Translations under genes and position numbers: made by a program | Notes under the pieces: model-generated | What the model was told of the DNA's origin: nothing | The model's database searches: none | What the model saw: the letters and a program-made list of their open reading frames with translations, nothing else | Shown: one piece after another, positions 1 through 5,786 of the stretch | Position numbering within the stretch: position 1 is the stretch's first letter | Layout of the letters: the number at the start of each line of letters is the position of its first letter | Assembly (NCBI GenBank): GCA_017523995.1 | Contig: JAFWUX010000046.1 | Location: forward strand, 1 to 5,786 | Reading direction: 5' to 3' | DNA length: 5,786 bases | Origin: Oscillospiraceae bacterium | Lineage (GTDB): Bacteria > Bacillota_A > Clostridia > Oscillospirales > Ruminococcaceae

Positions 1-207
1 CAGCTTGTAAACGCCCTCTCTGTCGCAGATATCCAGCTTGACAAAGCGGAAATTCGGGTTCTGCATGACAGGCTCCAGCGTGGAGAGATTGCCCGCATAG
101 GTCAGCTTATCCAGACAGATGATCCGGTAATCCGGATAGGTATTCAGCATGTGAAACACAAAATTTGCGCCGATAAAGCCGGCACCGCCCGTAACAATGA
201 TCGTCAT
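1..207 (-). CDS. rmlB: dTDP-glucose 4,6-dehydratase RmlB, N-terminal part (cut by window start)
   Basis: RmlB removes water from dTDP-glucose in the cytoplasm, giving dTDP-4-keto-6-deoxyglucose, the precursor of dTDP-L-rhamnose and of several dTDP-deoxyamino sugars. Only the first 69 codons are visible; the reading frame is open to the left edge. The protein begins MTIIVTGGAGFIGANF, with the NAD-binding Rossmann loop GxxGxxG at residues 7-13. It continues with LDKLTYAGN at 32-40, a family hallmark in which Asp33 ends strand beta-2 and should bind the adenosine ribose, and with a KLDICD segment at 57-62 as expected after beta-3. The ATG at 207 is preceded by AAGGAG (222-217) with 9 nt spacing, and the Rossmann strand starts at once, so the start is secure. 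It lies 18 nt downstream of rmlA, which supplies its substrate. The family assignment is near certain; whether the end product is rhamnose cannot be told here. Confidence 0.95.
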   Translation of the reverse strand, partial: MTIIVTGGAGFIGANFVFHMLNTYPDYRIICLDKLTYAGNLSTLEPVMQNPNFRFVKLDICDREGVYKL

Positions 208-225
208 GATCGTATGCTCCTTTTC

Positions 226-1113
226 TCAATACTTGATCTTGCCCTCGGCAACGGCCTTCAGATGCGCGCCGTAGGGAGATTTTCCGTATCTTGCAGCGGA
301 TTCCAGCAGGGTTTCCCGGTCGATCCACTTGTTGATGTATGCGATCTCCTCCGGTGCGGAGATCTCAATGCCCTGCCGGTTCTGGATCATCTGCACGAAG
401 CTGGTCGCCTCTGCAAGGCTGTCCATGGTGCCGGTATCGAGCCACGCAAAGCCCCTGCCGAGCAGCTGGACATCCAGCGTACCCTCATGCAGATACATCT
501 CATTCAGCGTGGTGATCTCCAGCTCACCGCGCGCGGAGGGCTTCACCTGATTGGCCTTCGCGCTCACCCCGGCAGGATAGAAATACAGACCTGTCACGGC
601 ATAATTGCTCTTCGGCTCCACAGGCTTTTCCTCAATGGAAAGAGCCTTGCCGTTCTGATCGAATTCCACAACGCCGAAACGCTCCGGATCCGGTACATAG
701 TAACCGAAAACAGTTGCGCGGGCATTCTGCTCCGCATTGTTCTTTGCGGCGCGCAGGATCCGGCCGAAGCCCCCGCCGTAGAAGATGTTGTCTCCGAGCA
801 CCATTGCGCAGGCATCATCACCGATGAATTCCTCGCCGAGGATAAACGCCTGTGCAAGTCCGTCCGGAGAGGGCTGCACCTTGTAGCTGAGCGAAATGCC
901 GTACTGTGAGCCGTCTCCGAGCAGCCGCTCGAAATTCGGCAGATCCGTCGGCGTCGAGATAATCAGAATATCTCTGATCCCTGCCAGCATCAGCGTCGAA
1001 AGCGGATAGTAGACCATCGGCTTGTCATAGACCGGCAGAAGCTGCTTCGAGGTTACCATGGTCAGCGGGTAAAGTCTTGTGCCGGAACCGCCGGCGAGAA
1101 TAATGCCTTTCAT
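226..1113 (-). CDS. rmlA: glucose-1-phosphate thymidylyltransferase RmlA
   Basis: RmlA joins glucose 1-phosphate and dTTP into dTDP-glucose plus pyrophosphate, the first step of the dTDP-rhamnose and dTDP-deoxysugar pathways, in the cytoplasm. The protein is 295 aa, the usual length of the long-form family, and looks intact. Visible motifs, counted from MKGIILAGG, are the nucleotide-binding loop GGSGTRLYP at 8-16, [11 protein letters not shown] at 23-33, [11 protein letters not shown] at 80-90, the metal-binding VLGDNIFYG at 105-113 (Asp108), FGVVEFD at 146-152, EEKP with Lys163, [10 protein letters not shown] at 170-179, [10 protein letters not shown] at 195-204 and WLDTGT with Asp226. An in-frame ATG two codons earlier (1119) is possible. 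I prefer 1113 because AGGA at 1126-1123 is 9 nt from it but only 3 nt from 1119, and because MKGIILAGG is the usual family start. It is followed by rmlB 18 nt on. Confidence 0.96.
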   Translation of the reverse strand: MKGIILAGGSGTRLYPLTMVTSKQLLPVYDKPMVYYPLSTLMLAGIRDILIISTPTDLPNFERLLGDGSQYGISLSYKVQPSPDGLAQAFILGEEFIGDDACAMVLGDNIFYGGGFGRILRAAKNNAEQNARATVFGYYVPDPERFGVVEFDQNGKALSIEEKPVEPKSNYAVTGLYFYPAGVSAKANQVKPSARGELEITTLNEMYLHEGTLDVQLLGRGFAWLDTGTMDSLAEATSFVQMIQNRQGIEISAPEEIAYINKWIDRETLLESAARYGKSPYGAHLKAVAEGKIKY

Positions 1114-1119
1114 AATCAT

Positions 1120-1127
1120 CTTCCTTT
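1120..1127 (-). promoter_or_regulatory. Ribosome binding site of rmlA
   Basis: AAAGGAAG at 1127-1120 abuts a first ATG at 1119 and lies at normal distance (AGGA to ATG, 9 nt) from the second at 1113. The spacing favours the second ATG as the translation start. Confidence 0.65.
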
Positions 1128-1141
1128 CTGGTGATTTCAGT

Positions 1142-2203
1142 TTATTTTGAATCCTTCAGGATTATCGGCGTAAGAAATCTTTTCAGCGGCTTTTCAATTC
1201 CTTCATGCAAAATCAAGGAAATCACAATGCAAAAGCCCCAGCCCCAAAGAAGCTTGAACAGATTGCTTTCGAGACCGCTTTTTTCAATAACCTTGAGGCT
1301 GAAACGGTTGGAAAACAGCTGTGCAAGGAAAAAGCAATAGGACAGTGCGCTCAGATAACTGATGATCTTGGAATTTTGCAGCTTGGGAAACGAAACACCG
1401 GAAAGTCCGTAAAGGATCACGCAGAACAACGGCAGACCAATCCAGCTGTACAGCATATAATTACTGGTCATACCGACAAATCTGACGGCTGCCGTCACGC
1501 TCGCACAATAAATCAGGGCCGCTGCAATGATGACCCACGGACGGGACATAAATCCAAACGGCGGCTTCTCTTCGGAAAAACGCAGGGAACCAAGCAGAAC
1601 ACCAATCAGAAATTCAGCACAGCGCAGAATCGGATTGGTATATATACTGCTCAGATCCATAAAGGCAACAAAAAGCGGAGAATAAAGCAGTATTGCCGCC
1701 AGAATCGCAATCATGATCAGTTTCTGTTTCTGCTTCAGCTGCCGGATACACATGAACGCATACGGAAAAATCAGATAACAGAACACCAGACATGAGATGA
1801 ACCAAACGCCGCCGTTCGGAGCCGTCTCAAAAAGGGATGTATAAGCCGTCTGCATCCCGGTGAGTTCAATTGGGAGCAATACGAGCTGTTCTTTCCAGTT
1901 CCGGACAAAGCAGATGATAAACAGCACCAGTGCCGCCCAGTAGATCGGGATAATGCCCAAGAAGCGTTTCTTATAAAATGTGATCACATTCCTGATGTCT
2001 GCATAATCCGTATCATGACCGGAAATAACCAGCGAAAAACCGGAAAGCATGAAAAACATTGTCATCAGGACAGCACCCATCCGGATCACAGAATTGAAAA
2101 CGCCGTAATAGCAGTCCAGATGCACCAGTGTATGAAATGCGCAAACCATTGCACACGAAATGATACGGATCAGATCCAGCCCGATCAGTCTTTGCTTTGC
2201 CAT
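1142..2203 (-). CDS. acyltransferase-3 family membrane O-acyltransferase
   Basis: This is a 353-aa integral membrane protein of the acyltransferase-3 family (OafA-like). Members move an acyl group, usually acetyl, onto surface polysaccharides or related glycans at the membrane. It starts [15 protein letters not shown] and carries the family R-x10-H signature as Arg13 and His24 in the first membrane segment. Further family features are FFMLSGF at 50-56, a basic [12 protein letters not shown] at 78-89, GGVWFIS at 131-137, [11 protein letters not shown] at 195-205 and a terminal GIEKPLKRF at 335-343. I judge about ten hydrophobic segments by eye. In the late segment SYCFFLAQ (288-295) a Gln stands where many members have His. 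The ATG follows the polymerase stop by 2 nt; GAGGAG lies at 2220-2215, 11 nt upstream, inside the polymerase gene, which suggests translational coupling. The acyl group and the acceptor sugar cannot be read from the sequence. Confidence 0.85.
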   Translation of the reverse strand: MAKQRLIGLDLIRIISCAMVCAFHTLVHLDCYYGVFNSVIRMGAVLMTMFFMLSGFSLVISGHDTDYADIRNVITFYKKRFLGIIPIYWAALVLFIICFVRNWKEQLVLLPIELTGMQTAYTSLFETAPNGGVWFISCLVFCYLIFPYAFMCIRQLKQKQKLIMIAILAAILLYSPLFVAFMDLSSIYTNPILRCAEFLIGVLLGSLRFSEEKPPFGFMSRPWVIIAAALIYCASVTAAVRFVGMTSNYMLYSWIGLPLFCVILYGLSGVSFPKLQNSKIISYLSALSYCFFLAQLFSNRFSLKVIEKSGLESNLFKLLWGWGFCIVISLILHEGIEKPLKRFLTPIILKDSK

Positions 2204-2205
2204 CG

Positions 2206-2250
2206 TTATACGATCTCCTCTGCTATGAGTACCTGCACAATTCTTTCCAT
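2206..2250 (-). other. Possible relic of a glycosyltransferase start within the 3' end of the polymerase gene
   Basis: The last 14 codons of the polymerase gene read MERIVQVLIAEEIV and stop. The pattern M-x-R-I-x-Q-V is typical of the start of GT4-type glycosyltransferases, and the ATG at 2250 has a well-placed AAAGGA (2262-2257) with 6 nt spacing. This is what would remain if a glycosyltransferase gene that once followed the polymerase had been deleted and its first codons fused in frame to it. The match covers only about seven residues, so chance is a real alternative, and an internal start yielding a 14-residue peptide is also conceivable. Confidence 0.25.
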
Positions 2251-3486
2251 GTCCGTTCCTTTCCGGACCTCATGCCACCTTCCTTTGAAATGGTTGACAT
2301 ACAAGGCCAGGATCGACCAGATCCCGAAATGGATCCAGTAATACGCCGAAAACAGCATCTCGCAGGACAAGGTAATAAACAGGATCATCAGCAGACGTTC
2401 CAGACTAAGCGGATTGTTCCGGATCATTCGGACATTCATAAAAATCAGTCCGATAATCAGCAGAGAACCAAAGAATACGCCGTATTCAGCAAGCCAGTCA
2501 AGGAACAGATTGTGGCTGTAACCCCATTTGATGCCGATGCGGTAGATTGCATTGCGGTGTCCCATCATGCCATATCCGAGTGGTCTTTCCCGGATCATGC
2601 TTAGCACCAGCTTCCATATCCGGTCACGGCCGCTACTCTCGCTATCAAGGGATTTATTGCCCTGCATCATATTCAGATAGGTCGTGATAAAGCGCGATTT
2701 GATTCCGGTTCGCTGTGCCAGCAATGCGACTGTGTTTGCACCGAAATCGGAAAAAATAAAAGCAACAAAGACTACCGCCACCAGAATAATCACAACTTTT
2801 TTCAACTTTAGTTTTTTTCGCTCGCCGAACAAAATGAACAACACTGCGCCGATCGCATAGCAGACAATCGAGCCTCGGCTTCCGTAAAGCAGGATGCCGA
2901 GAAGACCGATACCCACCGGAACAAAAAGAATCTTCTTCTTTTCCTGGAGTGCCATGACACTTAGAACCGAAACAACCATCAGTACGCCATAGCTCCAAGT
3001 CATATTGCTTGCAAAATGTTGGACGCTGCCAAACTGTTCAATAAGCCAATAACCGTTCCGAAGCGGCTCCAGTGCCATGTATGCATAATACACACCACGG
3101 ATTATAATGGAAATCTTCAGGTTACGGAAGAACTGCTCCGGCGTTTTCTGCAGCCGGATCGTCGGATAAGCAAAGATGCCACCTTGCAACAGAATCGTTT
3201 TGACGCCGTAATCCCGCATGATCCAAACTCTCCGTTCAGGATGCAAGATGAATGCCACCACGAGCAGAGCGGCCAATACGCCGTAAAGGATTAGGATATC
3301 CGCATACCGGACTAAGCAGTTCGGTTCCTTGCTAATGACCAATACGATCAGTCCAGAAAGTCCAATCAGAGAAAGATACCCGCCGAATGGCACAAGCGGA
3401 AAAAAAGTCAGCTGCAAAACCGGCAGCAGGAAATAATAGATGCACAGCAGGTCATTCAGTGTGAACTTTTCTTTTTTGCCGATCAT
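2206..3486 (-). CDS. wzy: Wzy-type O-antigen polymerase/ligase-family membrane protein
   Basis: This is a 426-aa polytopic membrane protein of the O-antigen ligase/polymerase superfamily. In a Wzx/Wzy locus it most likely joins undecaprenyl-linked repeat units into polymer on the outer face of the membrane. Roughly ten to twelve hydrophobic segments are visible by eye. The Wzy_C-like hallmarks are YGSRGS at 201-206, followed after a large extramembrane loop by SSGRDRIW at 284-291, RPLGYG at 301-306 and the H-N-x-x-L-x-x-x-x-E-x-G signature HNLFLDWLAEYG at 325-336. The ATG overlaps the GNAT stop by 4 nt (ATGA); its own ribosome binding site is weak (GGAAG close to the ATG), so it is probably translated by coupling. 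The hydrophilic tail after about residue 404 is unusual (see the feature at 2206-2250). A role as a ligase of polymer to another acceptor is possible, but next to a flippase polymerase is likelier. The family is poorly conserved in sequence, so the symbol is functional. Confidence 0.85.
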   Translation of the reverse strand: MIGKKEKFTLNDLLCIYYFLLPVLQLTFFPLVPFGGYLSLIGLSGLIVLVISKEPNCLVRYADILILYGVLAALLVVAFILHPERRVWIMRDYGVKTILLQGGIFAYPTIRLQKTPEQFFRNLKISIIIRGVYYAYMALEPLRNGYWLIEQFGSVQHFASNMTWSYGVLMVVSVLSVMALQEKKKILFVPVGIGLLGILLYGSRGSIVCYAIGAVLFILFGERKKLKLKKVVIILVAVVFVAFIFSDFGANTVALLAQRTGIKSRFITTYLNMMQGNKSLDSESSGRDRIWKLVLSMIRERPLGYGMMGHRNAIYRIGIKWGYSHNLFLDWLAEYGVFFGSLLIIGLIFMNVRMIRNNPLSLERLLMILFITLSCEMLFSAYYWIHFGIWSILALYVNHFKGRWHEVRKGTDMERIVQVLIAEEIV

Positions 3487-4055
3487 GCTTCCGCACCGGC
3501 GGCATGCCGCTTTGCATGCCGTTCAATCAGTTTCATGATTTTCTCCCGGCAGACCGCATAATCCGCCTTTGACAAAGAAGAAAACACATATTCATATCCG
3601 AGATCCGCAAGAAACTCCCGCTTGTATTCCTTTGCGCCGATCTGCACCTGAATGCCTCTGACGGAGGAATTGTCCGCAGCCGCATCCATATAGACGGTCT
3701 CCACGCCGAGAACGTCAAATGCGAAGTCAATCCCCAGCAGCAGTGCCTCCATATTCTGAAACGCATCGCCGTAGCCGATTGTCCGGCCGCTCTCCGCACT
3801 GGTTTCCGTCACATCGTAAATGCCGCGCATTCCGATCGGATTTCCGTTCAGATCGGTCACAAGGAACAGATAATCGCCCGGCTTTTTCCGCTGTGCGGCA
3901 ATGTACCGGCGCTGATCCTCTGCCGTACCGTTGACCTGATGCATATACTTCACCTTTTCAGCGTCCGCCCGCATGGCATATGTCACTTCCGCATCGGATT
4001 CCGCAACAGAACGCAGCTTTACCGTCAGACCGGTAATTTCCTTCTCATAAATCAA
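3483..4055 (-). CDS. GNAT-family N-acetyltransferase (RimJ/RimL-like), TTG start
   Basis: This is a 190-aa soluble cytoplasmic protein that I place in the GNAT superfamily, close to the RimJ/RimL and PseH-like group that uses acetyl-CoA. Visible features are the N-terminal strand LTVKLRSVAESDAEVTYAMR (10-29); the central hairpin LFLVTDLNGNPIGMRGIYDV (63-82); an amphipathic helix EALLLGIDFAFDVLG (103-117); and the strand and Asn segment VYMDAAADNSS (121-131), followed by IGAKEYKREF. A classic Q/R-x-x-G-x-G loop is not clear just ahead of the helix; RTIGYG at 91-96 is the nearest candidate. The start is TTG at 4055 (overlap TTGA with the flippase stop), supported by AAGGAG at 4070-4065 with 9 nt spacing. 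The next in-frame ATG is codon 28, which would remove the first strand. In this locus it may N-acetylate an amino sugar nucleotide, but that is inference. Confidence 0.8.
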   Translation of the reverse strand: MIYEKEITGLTVKLRSVAESDAEVTYAMRADAEKVKYMHQVNGTAEDQRRYIAAQRKKPGDYLFLVTDLNGNPIGMRGIYDVTETSAESGRTIGYGDAFQNMEALLLGIDFAFDVLGVETVYMDAAADNSSVRGIQVQIGAKEYKREFLADLGYEYVFSSLSKADYAVCREKIMKLIERHAKRHAAGAEA

Positions 4056-5485
4056 GCCTTTTTTCTCCTTTTCTTCAGAATGCCAAGCAGCATATCCTTA
4101 TACAGCAGCAGATAAATTCCAAAAACCGCCGTGCCGCTGACAAGCGACAGCACGATGCTGCTGTGAAGCCGCAGGCGCCAGACTATGAAATAAGACAAAA
4201 GAATGCAGACGTTGACCACTGTTTTCTTTGTAATGGCGATCAGCTTCATTCTGCGCAGCCAGAACACGCACAGCATGATCGATACCAGATAGCCGACCAT
4301 CGTTGCAATGGAAGCACCCTCAATGCCGATTTTCCGGATCAGAACCAGATTCAGCACGATGTTCAGCACTGCACCGATCGAAAGCGTCAGCAGATTCATA
4401 TATGTCTTTTTCACGATCGTGAACTGATTTGCAAGGATCTGATAGAGCATCAGAGAAAGCGGCGCCAGGAACAGGTACGGCGCAACCAGATAGCCGCTCA
4501 GGTAATCTGCCGGAAACGCCAGCGTAAACAGCAGCTTGGATATTGCCATCAGACCGACCGTCGCAGCAAAGGAGATCGCACTCATATACTCAAAGATCCT
4601 GGATTTCATCTGGATCTGATCGTCGTCATCCATTGTGGAATACGCAAAATACAGCCATCCGCCTGCAAATGCGGTATAGATCAGGTTGCTGATATGGCCG
4701 ATACGCGATGCAACGGCATAGGTGCCCGTTTCCTCCGCATTGAGGATCTTATTGATCATCCACTTGTCGGACGAATTATAGACCCAGTAGATCAGGAAAT
4801 TCGGCAGCAGCGGCAGACCGACTTTCAGCAGATCCTTCAGCACGCTCTTATCAAAGCTTTTTACGCTGAAATAGGAGCGGTTCATGACCGCAAACGAAAG
4901 CTCCAGCGTGACTGCTGCGATCACAGTCGCGATCGGCATGGCCATGATATAATAGCCCTTCAGGATCAGCGGCACTGCGATCGCATAGGAAATAAACGGA
5001 GAAACGGTGTTCGTGACAAGGAACACCTTGCGCTTGTTCTGGATCCTCGTCGGCGCGGATACGATCTGATTCGTTGCGCTGACCAGAAATCCGACCACGG
5101 TCACAATCGTCAGTGATACATATTGCGAATCGTCAAAATACCCGACTGCGATCACTTTGCGCAGCAGCAAACAGATGACAAACAGTACCAGCGATGTGCC
5201 CGTCACAAACAGAAAGGCCGTGGAACAGACCTTCTGCTGCCATTCCTTGCTCTTGCTGTCAAAGAAAAGCCGGAACATCGCATCATACATACCGCAGACG
5301 GCCAGTGCCGCTGCAAAAGAAATGAAATTATGCGAAAGGTCATTCAGACCCATATAGGATTTGTTCGGATACAGTCTGACGATGATCGGAAGCATAATCA
5401 GCGGAATAAACTTGCTGATCATACCGCCCAGTCCGTACACCAGAATGTTCTCGATAAACAGCTTGCTTCTTTTCTGTGTCTGCAT
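4052..5485 (-). CDS. wzx: Wzx-type oligosaccharide flippase (polysaccharide biosynthesis protein)
   Basis: This is a 477-aa membrane protein of the MOP/MATE-like polysaccharide exporter superfamily. It should flip undecaprenyl-pyrophosphate-linked repeat units across the cytoplasmic membrane. About twelve to fourteen hydrophobic segments can be seen by eye. Family features are the N-terminal NILVYGLGGMISKFIPLIML (13-32), LPIIVRLY (32-39), the middle GLPLLPNFLIYWVYNSSDKW (223-242) with KILNAEETGTYAVASRIG (246-263), and late KIGIEGASIATMVGYL (385-400) typical of the C-terminal half. The tail is very basic (KKRRKKA). Length is normal for the family and no break is seen. The ATG at 5485 has GGAG at 5497-5494 with 8 nt spacing, and the gene follows the AMP-ligase by 20 nt. 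Its last codons also hold the ribosome binding site of the GNAT gene. Substrate specificity cannot be predicted; the symbol is functional rather than orthology-based. Confidence 0.9.
   Translation of the reverse strand: MQTQKRSKLFIENILVYGLGGMISKFIPLIMLPIIVRLYPNKSYMGLNDLSHNFISFAAALAVCGMYDAMFRLFFDSKSKEWQQKVCSTAFLFVTGTSLVLFVICLLLRKVIAVGYFDDSQYVSLTIVTVVGFLVSATNQIVSAPTRIQNKRKVFLVTNTVSPFISYAIAVPLILKGYYIMAMPIATVIAAVTLELSFAVMNRSYFSVKSFDKSVLKDLLKVGLPLLPNFLIYWVYNSSDKWMINKILNAEETGTYAVASRIGHISNLIYTAFAGGWLYFAYSTMDDDDQIQMKSRIFEYMSAISFAATVGLMAISKLLFTLAFPADYLSGYLVAPYLFLAPLSLMLYQILANQFTIVKKTYMNLLTLSIGAVLNIVLNLVLIRKIGIEGASIATMVGYLVSIMLCVFWLRRMKLIAITKKTVVNVCILLSYFIVWRLRLHSSIVLSLVSGTAVFGIYLLLYKDMLLGILKKRRKKA
4056..4070 (-). 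promoter_or_regulatory. Ribosome binding site that fixes the TTG start of the GNAT gene
   Basis: AAGGAG at 4070-4065 followed by a 9-nt spacer leads to TTG at 4055. The site sits within the last codons of the flippase gene, and TTG shares its last two bases with the flippase TGA. This decides the start, since no in-frame ATG occurs until codon 28. Confidence 0.75.
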
Positions 5486-5505
5486 AGGTTCTTCTCCGCA
5501 CTCCT

Positions 5506-5786
5506 TCAGGCTGTCAGGTTTTTGTACATGATCTTTCCGGTTTCATTCTTCGGGATCATGTCAATCACGCGCACCTCAAACAAAGAGCGGTAAAAACCTG
5601 TTTTCTCGCTGATGAAATTCAGCACCGCATCCTTCTTCGATTCCTCGGTGATGAACACCAGCATGTGATCGTCGCTGCCGGTGCAGGCCGTCTCAATGCC
5701 GAATTCCTCCCGGATCAGACGCTCGGTCTGGTCAAGGCTCACGCGATAGCCGAGCATTTTCAGGAAGCGTGACTTTCTGCCGACGA
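5506..5786 (-). CDS. AMP-forming acyl-CoA synthetase/amino-acid ligase, C-terminal domain (cut by window end)
   Basis: Only the last 92 codons are visible; the frame is open to the right edge, so the true start lies outside the window. The fragment is the small C-terminal domain of the ANL adenylate-forming superfamily. It opens with VGRKSRFLKMLGYRVSLDQ, matching the A8 region (GR-x-S/D-x-x-I/L-K-x-x-G-Y-R-V/I-x-L), and ends with PKNETGKIMYKNL, the A10 motif whose Lys (in ETGK) contacts the adenylate. Family members activate a carboxylic or amino acid with ATP and pass it to CoA or a carrier-protein thiol. Placed 20 nt ahead of the flippase, it could activate an acyl or amino-acyl group used to decorate the polysaccharide or a sugar precursor; the substrate pocket is in the missing part. 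Any ATG inside the fragment (for example 5757) is not the real start. Confidence 0.88.
   Translation of the reverse strand, partial: VGRKSRFLKMLGYRVSLDQTERLIREEFGIETACTGSDDHMLVFITEESKKDAVLNFISEKTGFYRSLFEVRVIDMIPKNETGKIMYKNLTA

Larger units (their letters stand above)
1..5786 (-). other. Single polysaccharide-biosynthesis operon (extends past both window edges)
   Basis: All seven genes share the minus strand. Their junctions, in transcription order, are +20 nt, a 4-nt overlap (TTGA), a 4-nt overlap (ATGA), +2, +28 (or +22 if rmlA starts at 1119) and +18 nt. None of these gaps can hold a terminator hairpin with a T-tract, and I see no promoter-like pair in them. The gene set is flippase, polymerase, two acyl/acetyltransferases, an acyl-activating ligase and dTDP-sugar synthesis, and these act in one pathway. 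Co-transcription is an inference from spacing and function. Confidence 0.8.

Noticed and set aside
151..909. 252-codon open frame on the plus strand
   Set aside because: It is antisense to rmlA and the rmlB start, both of which are certain from motifs. The frame is open because of GC-rich codon bias in rmlA, and the predicted product has no recognisable motif.
1114..1141. Possible promoter or terminator in the gap before rmlA
   Set aside because: The gap is 28 nt or less, holds the rmlA ribosome binding site, and shows no hairpin or -35/-10 pair.
1205..1795. 196-codon open frame on the plus strand
   Set aside because: It is antisense to the acyltransferase-3 gene, with low-complexity Gln/Lys/Asn-rich translation typical of a reversed membrane-protein gene.
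2805..2820. A-rich tract (A6 and A7 runs on the coding strand) as a programmed frameshift site in the polymerase gene
   Set aside because: The reading phase does not match the X-XXY-YYZ slippery pattern. The tract simply encodes a Lys-rich cytoplasmic loop (ERKKLKLKK), and the frame stays open across it.
3499..3510. Perfect 12-bp palindrome gcggcatgccgc just upstream of the polymerase start
   Set aside because: It has no loop and no T-tract, and it lies inside the GNAT coding end (Arg-His-Ala-Ala codons). It is too short to support a terminator or operator call.
4163..5116. 317-codon open frame on the plus strand
   Set aside because: It is the antisense shadow of the flippase gene. Its translation is rich in Asp, Arg, His and Gln with no domain pattern, and the minus strand encodes a clear full-length flippase.

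Overview
The window looks like part of a cell-surface polysaccharide (capsule or exopolysaccharide) locus of the Wzx/Wzy-dependent type. It most likely comes from a Gram-positive gut-type Clostridia bacterium (Oscillospiraceae/Ruminococcaceae or Lachnospiraceae-like). The taxonomic guess rests on middling base composition, AAGGAG-type ribosome binding sites ahead of most genes, very tight gene packing and general protein flavour. No marker gene is present, so it is only an inference.

All seven genes lie on the minus strand, so transcription runs from the right edge to the left edge. In that order they are: the C-terminal end of an AMP-forming acyl/amino-acyl ligase (5786-5506, cut by the window); a Wzx-type oligosaccharide flippase (5485-4052); a GNAT N-acetyltransferase (4055-3483, TTG start); a Wzy-type O-antigen polymerase/ligase-family membrane protein (3486-2206); an acyltransferase-3 family membrane O-acyltransferase (2203-1142); RmlA glucose-1-phosphate thymidylyltransferase (1113-226); and the first 69 codons of RmlB dTDP-glucose 4,6-dehydratase (207-1, cut by the window). 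Junctions are 4-nt overlaps or gaps of 2 to 28 nt. I see no terminator or promoter, so the genes are probably one operon that continues past both edges. No stretch longer than about 30 bases is without a gene.

As a working model, RmlA and RmlB make dTDP-4-keto-6-deoxyglucose, the precursor of L-rhamnose and of several deoxy-amino sugars. The cytoplasmic GNAT and the AMP-forming ligase may decorate a sugar with acyl groups. The flippase exports lipid-linked repeat units, the Wzy protein polymerises them outside the membrane, and the acyltransferase-3 protein O-acylates the product. The glycosyltransferases that build the repeat unit are absent and would have to lie outside the window.

I found no convincing new system, RNA gene, repeat array or mobile element. 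The points most worth a second look are the presence of three different acyl-transfer/activation enzymes in one short stretch, a possible relic of a glycosyltransferase start fused to the 3' end of the polymerase gene, and a lower-GC centre (polymerase and O-acyltransferase) flanked by higher-GC genes.
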